This document shows positions 19,228 through 26,978 of a stretch of DNA of 64,000 nucleotides, in pieces. The notes below the pieces were generated by a model that was not told the DNA's origin, made no database searches, and saw nothing but the letters and a program-made list of their open reading frames with translations. This stretch comes from Gammaproteobacteria bacterium (GTDB lineage Bacteria > Pseudomonadota > Gammaproteobacteria > Burkholderiales > Rhodocyclaceae): contig JAHJEO010000022.1 in the NCBI GenBank assembly GCA_018825305.1, positions 84,903 to 148,902 of the forward strand. The letters are read 5' to 3'. The first letter of the stretch is position 1. Each line of letters begins with the position of its first letter. A program made the position numbers and the translations under genes.

Positions 19228-19821
19228 CTACAACAAGCCGCGTTCAGCGAAACTCATGACACCGCTTCCCGCGATTACAAAATGATCCAGTACCTTGACG
19301 TCGACCAATGCCAGGGCCTGCTTCAAGGACTGTGTCAGCAACTCGTCGGCACGACTCGGTTCGCTCACTCCCGATGGATGGTTATGCGCGAAGATCACCG
19401 CCGCCGCGTTGTGGACGAGGCTCCTCTTGACGACTTCCCGCGGATACACACTGGTTTGCGTCAGGGTGCCGCGAAACATCTCCTCGGCTTCGAGGATGCG
19501 GTTCTGAGCGTCGAGGAACAGGACCATGAATACCTCGTAGTCCCGTCCCGCCAGCGTCATGCGCAGGTAATCGCGCACACTCGCCGGTGACGACAGCGCA
19601 TCCCGCTGGCGCATCGTCTCGATCAGCGAACGCCGCACCAGTTCCTTGGCCACCAGCAGCCTGGTCTTGACCTTCGGTTCAGGTTCGTAACTTGCCGGGC
19701 ACACGTTCAGCAGCGTCGACAGCCTGCCACCCGCATCCTGCAGCATGCGTGCAGCGGTCTTGCTGCCGACCATCATGCCGAGCAGATCAACGTCCGACAT
19801 CACTTCAATCATTTGACTCAC
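19228..19821 (-). CDS. radC: RadC-like JAB/MPN domain protein
   Basis: 197 residues if the GTG at 19821 is used; it lies six nt after GGAG, a better site than the later ATG. The C-terminal JAB domain shows MTLAGRDYEVFMVLFLDAQN, then FAHNHPSGVSEPSRADELLTQ, the HxHPSG metal site followed by the conserved Asp context, and DHFVIAG. RadC proteins are common on ICEs, prophages and plasmids; despite the name a DNA repair role is doubtful. The N-terminal part is short and lacks the helix-hairpin-helix region of chromosomal RadC. It has a nested-hairpin leader. Confidence 0.9.
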   Translation of the reverse strand: MSQMIEVMSDVDLLGMMVGSKTAARMLQDAGGRLSTLLNVCPASYEPEPKVKTRLLVAKELVRRSLIETMRQRDALSSPASVRDYLRMTLAGRDYEVFMVLFLDAQNRILEAEEMFRGTLTQTSVYPREVVKRSLVHNAAAVIFAHNHPSGVSEPSRADELLTQSLKQALALVDVKVLDHFVIAGSGVMSFAERGLL

Positions 19822-19844
19822 GGTGTTCTCCTTTGCAAAAGAAA

Positions 19845-19880
19845 GGGGAACACCTCCCCTGTAGGGAAGAGACATTCCCC
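19845..19880 (-). promoter_or_regulatory. Nested-hairpin leader E2, before radC
   Basis: Outer arms GGGGAA (19845-19850) and TTCCCC (19875-19880), with an inner TCCC/GGGA pairing. On the minus strand it is followed by TTTCTTTTGCAAAGGAG and the GTG start 24 nt away. A published radC RNA motif lies in 5' leaders of radC and other DNA-binding proteins; this may be an example, but I could not align it to the model. Confidence 0.65.
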
Positions 19881-20228
19881 GAGGGTTGAAAGACGTACAA
19901 ACTGCTCAATCACGACCATTGCACTGAACGCGAGTCCAGGCGTGAAATCGGTCCGGCGGACCACTGCTACAACTTGATGGATGACGTTTATCTCCAGACC
20001 TTGCGGTCACCGGCTTTCAGGAGATGAGGCCGGTTTTCAAGGGCACTGCCTGAGGGCAGTGGTGACACAGCAAGCAACATCAATCGAGCGCCCGGCCTGA
20101 CCGGACGATCCGGAAGGATATCTACCGAAACCGTGGCACCCCACGGCTTGGGTAGAGCCCCTCTGGCGAGGGGCTCCGGGAAAATGATCACAACCACCAC
20201 GACCCGGACACGAAAGGCTGGCTGCGCC
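19881..20228. other. Region between radC leader and first micro-gene, with repeat F1
   Basis: 348 bp without a convincing protein gene. It contains repeat F1 (19981-20039) and a GC-rich hairpin GAGCCCCTCGCCAGAGGGGC on the minus strand near 20155-20176. A 70-codon reading frame across it (19988-20200) is explained by the structured repeats. Confidence 0.5.
19981..20039 (-). ncRNA. Two-hairpin repeat F1 (possible leader RNA)
   Basis: About 59 nt similar to F2 at 21135-21192. On the minus strand it reads a CCGG...CCGG arm pair then GACC-GCAA-GGTC, a 4-bp stem with a GNRA tetraloop. In F2 the same stem is GGCC-GCAA-GGCT, so A-T is replaced by G-C and G-C by G-T while pairing is kept. It lies about 100 nt upstream of leader E2. 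Confidence 0.5.
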
Positions 20229-20327
20229 TCATGGCAGGATCTTGACGATGGCGATGAGTTGGGAAACCACGATGCACAGCACCATGATCTTCAGGTTGGT
20301 GACGACGTTCCACAGGGCTTGCTTCAT
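20229..20327 (-). CDS. Micro-protein 1, 32-residue hydrophobic peptide
   Basis: A 33-codon reading frame on the minus strand: MKQALWNVVTNLKIMVLCIV, continuing with a hydrophobic VSQLIAIVKILP end. AAGGAG precedes the ATG at a proper distance. It is clearly paralogous to micro-protein 2 at 20420-20518 (same length; identical or conservative at most positions), and each has a nested-hairpin leader at the same spacing, which argues strongly that both are real. It looks like a single membrane helix; a type I-like toxin, leader peptide or small membrane regulator are all possible. Confidence 0.7.
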   Translation of the reverse strand: MKQALWNVVTNLKIMVLCIVVSQLIAIVKILP

Positions 20328-20349
20328 GGCGTTTCTCCTTCAGTTGGTT

Positions 20350-20395
20350 GGCGGGGTTTTCACCTCTGGGTTGGCCCACAGGTGAAAACCCCGCC
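20350..20395 (-). promoter_or_regulatory. Nested-hairpin leader E3, before micro-protein 1
   Basis: Perfect 16-bp outer stem GGCGGGGTTTTCACCT (20350-20365) with its complement at 20380-20395 and an inner TGGG/CCCA stem. Unlike E1, E2, E4 and E5 it has no T-run afterwards, so it is not an intrinsic terminator. It ends 23 nt before the ATG. Confidence 0.75.
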
Positions 20396-20419
20396 CGAAG
20401 GAGAGGTTTCCGAACTAGG

Positions 20420-20518
20420 TCAGGCGATCACCTTGGCGAGCGCGACGACCTGCGAAAGAACGACGATCAGGACCATGAGCTTCAGGTCCGTGATGACGTT
20501 GAACAGGGCTTCTTTCAT
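20420..20518 (-). CDS. Micro-protein 2, 32-residue hydrophobic peptide
   Basis: A 33-codon frame reading MKEALFNVITDLKLMVLIVV then LSQVVALAKVIA. It aligns without gaps to micro-protein 1 (K-ALxNVxTxLKxMVLxxVxSQ). GTGGAG lies before the ATG. It is probably a membrane peptide; function unknown. The substitutions between the twins are conservative, which suggests selection on protein sequence. Confidence 0.7.
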   Translation of the reverse strand: MKEALFNVITDLKLMVLIVVLSQVVALAKVIA

Positions 20519-20538
20519 GACGGTCTCCACAAAAAAAT

Positions 20539-20573
20539 GGGGAGACCGGTCCCCAGAGGAGAGCGATCTCCCC
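20539..20573 (-). promoter_or_regulatory. Nested-hairpin leader E4, before micro-protein 2
   Basis: Outer arms GGGGAGA (20539-20545) and TCTCCCC (20567-20573), followed on the minus strand by ATTTTTTTG and then GTGGAG; 21 nt from the ATG. It has full terminator features for the upstream DUF3577 gene while being the 5' leader of the next gene. Confidence 0.7.
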
Positions 20574-20617
20574 TGGGGGTGACGGAAACTAACGGAACCG
20601 AGGTCTGACGTGAACGA

Positions 20618-21058
20618 CTAGGCCGCGGCGCTCTCGACGTCACTCGGGTACAGCGGTTGCGGCAGATCGAGCGACTCGCCGTTGACCTTGGCGAACTTGA
20701 CCCGCAGCAGACGACCCTTGATGCTGACGCCCAGCTCTCCCTTCCTGTCACCTTTCTCGAAGGTGAACATTTCGGGATAGATGTCGGCGATCTTGAAGCC
20801 GATGATCACGGTCTTCTCGGCCGCGACATCGGACTCCAGCATCTTGACGATCTTCTGCGCCTCGGCGCCGCTCACCTTGCAATCGAACTTGGTGTAAGCG
20901 ATGTCATCGGTACTGCCGCGCATCGCGGACACGGTGCAGGCCAGAAACTCCTGGCCTTTCTTGGGCTTCACATGACGCACGCGATTGAGATAGCCGACAC
21001 CTTCGACGTGCAGGTTGAAGAACGACGACTGATTGGTTGCTTCCGCTTGATTGGACAT
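20618..21058 (-). CDS. DUF3577 protein, STY4534-family ICE replication protein
   Basis: 146 residues from MSNQAEATNQSSFFNLHVEG. The FFNLHVEGVGYLNRVR start, FLACTVSAMRGSTDD and YTKFDCKVSGAEAQKIV segments match DUF3577, whose members are listed as STY4534-family ICE replication proteins. The fold is probably OB-like; nucleic-acid binding is likely but not shown. AAAAGGAG precedes the ATG. It lies in the SSB/PFL_4669 neighbourhood, as in other ICEs of this class. Confidence 0.88.
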   Translation of the reverse strand: MSNQAEATNQSSFFNLHVEGVGYLNRVRHVKPKKGQEFLACTVSAMRGSTDDIAYTKFDCKVSGAEAQKIVKMLESDVAAEKTVIIGFKIADIYPEMFTFEKGDRKGELGVSIKGRLLRVKFAKVNGESLDLPQPLYPSDVESAAA

Positions 21059-21083
21059 GATGGTCTCCTTTTCACATAAAAAT

Positions 21084-21119
21084 GGGGAGACCATGCCCCG
21101 GACGGGGATGGAACTCCCC
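21084..21119 (-). promoter_or_regulatory. Nested-hairpin leader E5, before the DUF3577 gene
   Basis: Outer arms GGGGAG (21084-21089) and CTCCCC (21114-21119), inner CCCCG/CGGGG at 21096-21107, followed by ATTTTTATG and AAAAGGAG on the minus strand; 26 nt from the ATG. Same design as E1-E4. Confidence 0.7.
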
Positions 21120-21134
21120 GACTGGGTTGAAGCA

Positions 21135-21192
21135 ATGACGACTACCTCCGAGCCTTGCGGCCACCGGCTTGCAGGAGATCTCACCGGTTTTT
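21135..21192 (-). ncRNA. Two-hairpin repeat F2 (possible leader RNA)
   Basis: Second copy of the F element, immediately upstream of E5. Minus strand: ACCGG arm, about 16-nt loop, CCGGT arm, then GGCC-GCAA-GGCT with a GNRA loop. Conserved stems with changed bases relative to F1 support an RNA structure rather than a DNA repeat alone. Confidence 0.5.
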
Positions 21193-21354
21193 GCGCTCTC
21201 GCGAGCGAAGGGCGATGCGTAACGTGCATCGGTCGGGCTGACGCAGCCAACGTGGTACACCGACAGCGTCTGCCCGACACCCGCCCTACGGCAGGGAGTC
21301 GGACAGCGCCTACTTGAACCAGATGACCATCGCTCATGCATTTGGTTCCATTGC

Positions 21355-21612
21355 TTAAGCATAATTCGTGGTCACCCGACAGCGTGCGACAACCACCTTG
21401 CCAAGGCTCACCGACAGGCTAACCTCGGTAAGAGCGGCGCCACCCCGAGCCGGGTCTTGCCGCAAGGCCTGAACGCGGAATCCGTGGAAGGAAGCACCCC
21501 ACCGGCCGTGGCGCACCGCCTCCATGAGCGCCAGCCGCGCAATCGAGCGGACCATGCGGATCTCTTCGTTACTGGGGAAACCTACCGACTCCGCTGCGGC
21601 GCCGACGGGCAT
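21355..21612 (-). CDS. Hypothetical small protein after ssb
   Basis: About 85 residues from ATG 21612 (GTG 21627 is possible, directly after the ssb stop). It contains EEIRMVRSIARLALMEAVRH and a beta-rich C-terminal half LTEVSLSVSLGKVVVARCRV. No family recognised. Close spacing to ssb suggests cotranscription. Confidence 0.5.
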   Translation of the reverse strand: MPVGAAAESVGFPSNEEIRMVRSIARLALMEAVRHGRWGASFHGFRVQALRQDPARGGAALTEVSLSVSLGKVVVARCRVTTNYA

Positions 21613-21629
21613 AGCGCTGGCGCTCACGC

Positions 21630-22025
21630 TCAGCCCCGGCCCTCGGACGCCTCGCGCCGCGGCTTGAACCTGGCCTCGGCCAGCCGTGCGAGGCTGAGGA
21701 ACAGGTGGTCCGCGTTCAGATGCAGCGCGCTGCGCTCCTCGCCGGTCGCCGTCACGGTCCATTGGGTCTCGGCCAGCCGGCCGATGACATGCACGCGAGC
21801 GCCCTTCTTCACGATCTGCGCGACCTCCGCGGCATGTCGATCGCCCCAGACATTGACGTCGAGCCAGAAGCCACCCGCCTGCTCCAGACCGCCCTTGCCG
21901 TCCTGACGGTATTCGTCGAAGAACACCCGCAGCTCGGCGACCTGCCGCTCCTCGCTGCCGACCATGACCGTCTTCAAGAGCGGCAGGTCCCCCACATTTC
22001 CGGTTCCACTAAATTCGTTCGACAT
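21630..22025 (-). CDS. ssb: Single-stranded DNA-binding protein, ICE-encoded
   Basis: 131 residues from MSNEFSGTGNVGDLPLLKTV, preceded by AAAAGGAGG. OB-fold features: GNVGDLPLLKTV, QVAELRVFFDEYR, GGFWLDVNVWGDRHAAEVAQIV, KKGARVHVIGRLAETQW. It lacks the acidic DDIPF tail of chromosomal SSB, as usual for mobile-element forms. It protects single strands during transfer or replication of the element. Confidence 0.9.
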   Translation of the reverse strand: MSNEFSGTGNVGDLPLLKTVMVGSEERQVAELRVFFDEYRQDGKGGLEQAGGFWLDVNVWGDRHAAEVAQIVKKGARVHVIGRLAETQWTVTATGEERSALHLNADHLFLSLARLAEARFKPRREASEGRG

Positions 22026-22112
22026 TGCTGCCTCCTTTTGGTTGATTGACACATTGAATTCCGATGGGCCGCAAGGCCCTAACCGGATACCCGCTGATCG
22101 CCGATGCCGACC

Positions 22113-22979
22113 TCACAACAGTTCTGTGTCCGCCTGCGGCGAATCCTCGACTGCGGTGAGCGACGCCTGTTCGAGGAGGCGCAGTTCGGCCTCGCTCAGC
22201 TTGACGCGCCGCCGCGTATGACGGGGTGCCTGCGCGCCGGTAAACACCTTGCGCGGGACTTCGCCGAACAGCGCGATCACGGCGCGCACACGCTGATGCG
22301 CGAGCTCCTCCGCTCCGGGCAGGAAATCGCTGCGGCTCAATTGCCGCAGCTCCTCGCGCAGGAGATGGCGCTCCCAGCGGATCGGTTCGAGGAACAAGGC
22401 ACGTAGCTCCCGACCGACCTCGCGAATCGCCGCCCTGCCCTCGTCGTCGCTCATGCGATCCTTGTGGATCAGGGTCTTGATCATGCGCACGTAGTAGTCG
22501 AACTCGACGATCGCCTCCGCCGTGGCGTAGCCGTAGGGACTGCGAAACCCGAGCTCGACGGTCTTGGGGCTGCGCGAACCCATCACGGCCAGCGACAGTC
22601 CCTTGCGCTTCAGAAGCTCGATGGCCTCCTCACGCGCCGTGATCACGCGACTCAGATGCGCGCGGATGGCGACCAGACCCTCGTACATGCGGATCAGGAT
22701 CCAGTCGGCGTAGGGGTTGTCGTTCGCCGACAGGTGCCAGATGGATTTGAGGACCGCCGCAAAGCGCCTGCCCCCGGGAATCGGCGGCAACTTGCCCGCG
22801 GCATCCGCACCACGGCCGGTAAAGATCCGATAGGCGTCCTTGGTGTGCAAGCTCATGGTGTCGGGCGTGGCATCCGCCAGTTGCCCGAGTTGGGCGTTGG
22901 CGGCGAGCGTGGCATCGGGCGCATTGGGCTCATTCGGCTCATTTCGCGCTTGCTGCAGGATTGCGTCAGGGGGTGCCAT
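22113..22979 (-). CDS. PFL_4669-family integrating conjugative element protein
   Basis: 288 residues. The segment SLHTKDAYRIFTGRG, then GRRFAAVLKSIWHLSANDNP and YADWILIRMYEG, is the signature of the PFL_4669 (TIGR03761) family found in the replication block of PFGI-1-like ICEs; GSRSPKTVELGFRSPYGYA and the FDYYVRMIKTLIHKDRM stretch follow. Function unknown; it is diagnostic of the element class. The N-terminal 40 residues are low complexity (NEPNEPNAPDATLAANAQ). Confidence 0.92.
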   Translation of the reverse strand: MAPPDAILQQARNEPNEPNAPDATLAANAQLGQLADATPDTMSLHTKDAYRIFTGRGADAAGKLPPIPGGRRFAAVLKSIWHLSANDNPYADWILIRMYEGLVAIRAHLSRVITAREEAIELLKRKGLSLAVMGSRSPKTVELGFRSPYGYATAEAIVEFDYYVRMIKTLIHKDRMSDDEGRAAIREVGRELRALFLEPIRWERHLLREELRQLSRSDFLPGAEELAHQRVRAVIALFGEVPRKVFTGAQAPRHTRRRVKLSEAELRLLEQASLTAVEDSPQADTELL

Positions 22980-23102
22980 TGCGGACTCCGTTTCGATTGA
23001 GGGGGTTGTGGCTGCCGCGAACGGCGTGGTGGTTGCAGCGCTGTGTTGGCAGCGCTGTCGATCCGGATTTGTCGCTGCCGGGAATTCGGACAGGCAGGCG
23101 GC

Positions 23103-24554
23103 TCACGAGCGTTTCTCCGGCGGGCGTCCGGCCTGCAATGTGCCGACCAACTGTCGAATCTTGGCGCGGCGTGCGGCGACCTTGGCCTGGTGTTCCGGAG
23201 TCGCGCACTCGGCGGCAAGGCGCTGTTGCTCGACCTCGCGCTGCTGGCGCAGGATCAGTTCCTCCTCATGCCTGCGCCTGGCAGCCGCAATGCGCTGTCC
23301 CAGTTCCGGCACGAACTCGCCGGCCTGGGCTCGCCTGACCAGGCCACGCAGGTAGGCGAGCGGGCTGGTATGCACCGCTCTTGCCTGCATCCGGGCACTC
23401 AGCTCGTCGAGCAAAGCCTGGGCTTGCGGCGCGCAGGGCTTAAGCAGGAGGAGCGCCGCCGCACGTTCTTCAGGGAGCAGGCTTTCCGGCAGGATCAGGT
23501 CACCACCACGACCTTGCGACCGACCCTCATCAGCGATGGTTTCCCTTGTGGGTGGTTGTTGTACTAAACCACGTGTACTTCCTTGTATATGTAGATTGGC
23601 GCTTTCGTCGAAACAGTGATGGCGTTTTTGTTGAATCAATTTTGGCGCTTTCGGCAAAACATGAATGTGGTAATCCCGCATACTTGTTTCGCCTTTTTGT
23701 CGACTATTGATTGTGGCAACACCGCACTCTGGCGAATACGGCAAAACAATGCGATTGGCATCGCCGGATTCATCTCCGGCCAGCCGTGCAAGCAGACAAT
23801 CCAGCCGGATTCGGGCGAGTCGTCGCGGGGGAATGCCAACGAGCACCTCTTCCCAGACTCCAACGCGTGCCAGTTCCCGACGCGCAATCTCCTGCTCGCG
23901 GCGCGTGAGGCCGATCTGCTCGGTCCACGCGCTTGCGGAACTGCCTATCCACTCCCGCAACTGCCGGCGCATCTGCAGCCGCGTCAGGTGCAGCGCGCGT
24001 GACAACAGCAGGCCGGCATGGACCCCGCCGCAGATGCCGGCCAGTGTGCGGTGATAGGCGAGTGACGGGCCCAGCAATTCCGCGACCGCGGCGCCATCAG
24101 CCCAGTCCAGACTCGCCGATGCCCTACCGATCCGATCGCTGAGCAAGGCGCCGAGCCGATCAACGCATAGTCGGAAATGCAGCCTCGCCGGGATGCCAGC
24201 GCGCTGCTCGCTGAGGATCGCCAGTTTGCGCAATACTTCGCGGGCGGTGGCTTGTTCCTTGGCGGAAAGTCCGGTTTCCATCTCCCACTGCTCGGTGGTC
24301 TTGAGGAACCAGCCGCCCGTATGGGCGATGTCGCGACCGTGGCGCGTCCAGTAGATCGATTGCGAGAGCAACAGCGCCGCCTTCACGTTCGCCGTCAGGT
24401 CCACGAGGCGACGATGAAACGCGATATGCCGTCCCAGCAGCGGCCAGAGGGTCGCCAGCGCTCGCTCCTGTTGGGCGGATTGCCATGGGTCGTCATCGGC
24501 GCTGGTTACGATTCTCGGTTCTCGGTCTCTCATGCTGGGCCTGTGCACCGTCAT
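23103..24554 (-). CDS. STY4528-like ICE replication protein with duplicated winged-helix domain
   Basis: 483 residues from ATG 24554, which overlaps the stop of the preceding gene (ATGA). Two copies of one domain are visible: HIAFHRRLVDLTANVKAALL ... GGWFLKTTEQWEMETGLSAK, and SLAYHRTLAGICGGVHAGLL ... WTEQIGLTRREQEIARREL. The pattern resembles replication initiator-type winged helices. The C-terminal 150 residues are charged and partly coiled coil (RRRHEEELILRQQREVEQQR). Position between the DUF2857 and PFL_4669 genes matches STY4528-type replication proteins of SPI-7-like elements. A stretch around 23.5-23.75 kb is AT-richer than its surroundings. Confidence 0.7.
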   Translation of the reverse strand: MTVHRPSMRDREPRIVTSADDDPWQSAQQERALATLWPLLGRHIAFHRRLVDLTANVKAALLLSQSIYWTRHGRDIAHTGGWFLKTTEQWEMETGLSAKEQATAREVLRKLAILSEQRAGIPARLHFRLCVDRLGALLSDRIGRASASLDWADGAAVAELLGPSLAYHRTLAGICGGVHAGLLLSRALHLTRLQMRRQLREWIGSSASAWTEQIGLTRREQEIARRELARVGVWEEVLVGIPPRRLARIRLDCLLARLAGDESGDANRIVLPYSPECGVATINSRQKGETSMRDYHIHVLPKAPKLIQQKRHHCFDESANLHIQGSTRGLVQQPPTRETIADEGRSQGRGGDLILPESLLPEERAAALLLLKPCAPQAQALLDELSARMQARAVHTSPLAYLRGLVRRAQAGEFVPELGQRIAAARRRHEEELILRQQREVEQQRLAAECATPEHQAKVAARRAKIRQLVGTLQAGRPPEKRS

Positions 24555-24928
24555 CGGCGAACCGGGTTGGCGTGCGCCTGCAATGCGCGCCCTACGGCTT
24601 CGGGTCGTACCCGAAACCAAAGCTTCGCCGGCATGCCGGCGCGTCGCTCTTCGAGAAAGCCGCCGGTGCGCAAGGCTCGCCGTGCCGTTTCCTGCTCCCA
24701 GCGCGAAAGCCCGGTCTCTTCGGTCCACTCCTCCTGGGACCTGCAGAACCAGCCGCCGAATTCGGGGTCGAGCGCCTCGCTGGTCCAGATGGCCTGCGAG
24801 AGCATCAGTGCCGCCGTCACGCCACCCGTGATCGGGACCAGGCAACGGTGGAAGCTGATCGGCAGGTCGAAGACGTCGAGCAGCAGTTCGGCGGTGATGC
24901 CCGGCGGAATCGAGGGGCGGCCGTTCAT
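24551..24928 (-). CDS. Small winged-helix protein, paralogue of the neighbouring replication-like domain
   Basis: 125 residues: PISFHRCLVPITGGVTAALM ... GGWFCRSQEEWTEETGLSRW EQETARRALR. This is the same domain that occurs twice in the adjacent 483-residue protein, so the locus holds three copies. It overlaps both neighbours by 4 nt. Likely DNA-binding; a role in element replication or its control is inferred. Confidence 0.75.
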   Translation of the reverse strand: MNGRPSIPPGITAELLLDVFDLPISFHRCLVPITGGVTAALMLSQAIWTSEALDPEFGGWFCRSQEEWTEETGLSRWEQETARRALRTGGFLEERRAGMPAKLWFRVRPEAVGRALQAHANPVRR

Positions 24929-25467
24929 GGCTCATCCTCGAATTCGCGCGTCACCGCCTCAAGAACAGCGATGGAGAGGTTCGGAAACGCCTGATGCAGG
25001 CGGTAGTAGCGCACCCGCGGCTCCGGGTCCTCGATCGCCATCCATGCCCGGTAAATACGCTCGCGCAGGACGGTATCGGGAAGCGGGAAGCGGCCTGACG
25101 GTCTCCATGCACCGCAGTCGCGGCGGCGCCTGAGCGTCACCTTGCGGCGAATCTTGAAGAGCGCGCTCATCATCTGCCAGGACGCACCATGGCGGATGAA
25201 ATACGCCTCCAGCGCCTTGGCCTCATTCACCAGCGAAACCGTGCGCAGGCCCGCAGTGAGTTCGGCGGCATCAAAGGTCACGCCGATGGACAGCTCCCGC
25301 ATCGTGGCCAGACGGTTCAGATCGAGTGCCGACAGTTGCCGCAGGCGCGCGAGTTGCTCGTTCGCGATGCCGGCGGCATTAAGCTCATCCGGCCTCGCCT
25401 CGGCCAGCCGCACGGCGACGTGGTTGAGCAGTACCAGGCGCACCTGTGTGTCGAGCAGCGGCAGCAT
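24925..25467 (-). CDS. DUF2857-family ICE protein
   Basis: 180 residues; ATG overlaps the parB stop (TGATG). The segments LVLLNHVAVRLAEARPDELN, GIANEQLARLRQLSALDLNR and KALEAYFIRHGASWQMMSAL match DUF2857 (STY4526-like) proteins that follow parB in this ICE class. The last part (YRAWMAIEDPEPRVRYYRLH) is basic. It resembles transcriptional activators such as FlhC only weakly; function open. Confidence 0.8.
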   Translation of the reverse strand: MLPLLDTQVRLVLLNHVAVRLAEARPDELNAAGIANEQLARLRQLSALDLNRLATMRELSIGVTFDAAELTAGLRTVSLVNEAKALEAYFIRHGASWQMMSALFKIRRKVTLRRRRDCGAWRPSGRFPLPDTVLRERIYRAWMAIEDPEPRVRYYRLHQAFPNLSIAVLEAVTREFEDEP

Positions 25468-26978
25468 CAGGCGTCCTTCGCATCCATTCCACTGCCTGGC
25501 AAGCCGGGCGTGGAAGCCGATGTCCGAAACTCCCTGAGCAGACCGAGGAGATCCCAGCAGGCGCTGGCCGTCCGGTCATTGGCATCGACCAGCCAACCGA
25601 AGAACGCGGCATCGAACTGGAATGCATCCACCGGAGGGTCGGGCACCCGAGACGGGCTATCAGCAGCGCATGGATCGCCGGCCGCAAAACCTTCCGGCGC
25701 GGCCGCCGTTGCGGACACCAGCGTCAAGAGTTGCCAAGCCCACTGCTGGCTTGGATGCAGCGAATCTCCATGAGCCGGAATCAGCAACGCATCCATGCGG
25801 TAACCATGCGGCGCTCCTTCGTCACTGCGCAGACAATCGCTGATCCCGACAAGGCCAGCGCACAAACGCACCTGCTCGATGACCCGAGAATGAACGGCAG
25901 CGCCTTCGGTCTTGGCAGGAATCACAGCTTCTGCCTGCGTATGGCGCCGGGGAGCGGCCTTCCCTGTGTTAGCGGTGCTAACAGCAGGCTCCGCTGGCGA
26001 GACACCCAATGAAACTTGCGGCGACCGTGCCGCCGGTTCGAGTGCCATGCGCAGCTCGGCAACAGGTTCTCCGAGTACCTCGGCCAGTGCCGCCTCGCAG
26101 GCCCGGGATACCGCCGCGGCACTGAAGTTCGGCGTACGCCGATACTCGTCGGCCGTTTGGCGAAAGACCGGTTCGAAGACCGTTGCGTAGAGTTCGTCAT
26201 CGGCAAGCGATGCGCGCGTTTGCGCATAGCGCTTCATGGCATTGAGCCGGGGCTGGAGTGTCTTGACGTCCAGGCCCGAGAGATCGGCAACAGCCTCGCC
26301 CAGGATGCCCAGCCGCTCGGTGGCGAACAGGTAGTGGGCCAGCGTCGCGGTGTTGATGGCCAGACCCAGCGCCTTCATCTCTTCTTCAAGCTGTCGCAGG
26401 GAGAGTGTGTTTCCCTTCTCCGATTCGAGTCGGGCCTTGAGATCGACGACACCGCTGGCCTTGTCCCAGAAGCTCATGTCGCCGCGCTGATCGTTTTCGA
26501 TGAGGTGGGCGGTGAGCACGTGACTTTCCGAGCGCCACGGCCGAAACAGAACATGGAGCTTGTGGAAACGCGGCTCCCGCGTCTCGGCCCAGAGTTGCCG
26601 GATGGCCAGCAGGCGCGTGTTGCCGCCAGCCTCGACGACGAAGTGCGACTCGCCCGGTCGGCGCGTTACGGTGAAGGGATTGCGCAGGCCGCTGGCACGG
26701 ATCGATGCCTTGATCTCGTTGAACTTGGCGTTGTTGGCCCGCCGCGGGTTGTGCTCATAGGGACGGATATCCTCCACCGAAAGCTCGATCTGACAGTCAT
26801 GGGTCGGATCGGCGTGGGCCGGCAGATCACGGGCGTTGTTGCCCAGATTGCCGACCTGCAAGGACTCGGCGACCAGACGGCGCCTCTGTTCGATGGACGT
26901 GGGGCGCACCGATTCCTTTGCGGCGACCGCGTGATCACCCTCTGTCCGAGCGCCAGGCTGCTGCACTTCGTCACTCAC
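25467..26978 (-). CDS. parB: ParB-family partition protein of PFGI-1-class ICE
   Basis: 503 residues. The ParB/Srx domain is visible (IELSVEDIRPYEHNPRRANN, SIRASGLRNPFTVTRRPGES, VVEAGGNTRLLAIRQLW), then a KorB/HTH-like middle (LSLRQLEEEMKALGLAINTA) and a long C-terminal part typical of the TIGR03764 ICE-specific form. It would bind centromere-like sites and work with ParA to keep the excised circle. It overlaps parA by 8 nt. Confidence 0.92.
   Translation of the reverse strand: MSDEVQQPGARTEGDHAVAAKESVRPTSIEQRRRLVAESLQVGNLGNNARDLPAHADPTHDCQIELSVEDIRPYEHNPRRANNAKFNEIKASIRASGLRNPFTVTRRPGESHFVVEAGGNTRLLAIRQLWAETREPRFHKLHVLFRPWRSESHVLTAHLIENDQRGDMSFWDKASGVVDLKARLESEKGNTLSLRQLEEEMKALGLAINTATLAHYLFATERLGILGEAVADLSGLDVKTLQPRLNAMKRYAQTRASLADDELYATVFEPVFRQTADEYRRTPNFSAAAVSRACEAALAEVLGEPVAELRMALEPAARSPQVSLGVSPAEPAVSTANTGKAAPRRHTQAEAVIPAKTEGAAVHSRVIEQVRLCAGLVGISDCLRSDEGAPHGYRMDALLIPAHGDSLHPSQQWAWQLLTLVSATAAAPEGFAAGDPCAADSPSRVPDPPVDAFQFDAAFFGWLVDANDRTASACWDLLGLLREFRTSASTPGLPGSGMDAKDA

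Noticed and set aside
19988..20200. 70-codon minus-strand frame
   Set aside because: Its sequence is made from repeat F1 and a GC hairpin, with no homologue features.
20350..20395. Intrinsic terminator
   Set aside because: Very stable hairpin, but no T-run after it on either relevant strand; kept as leader element.
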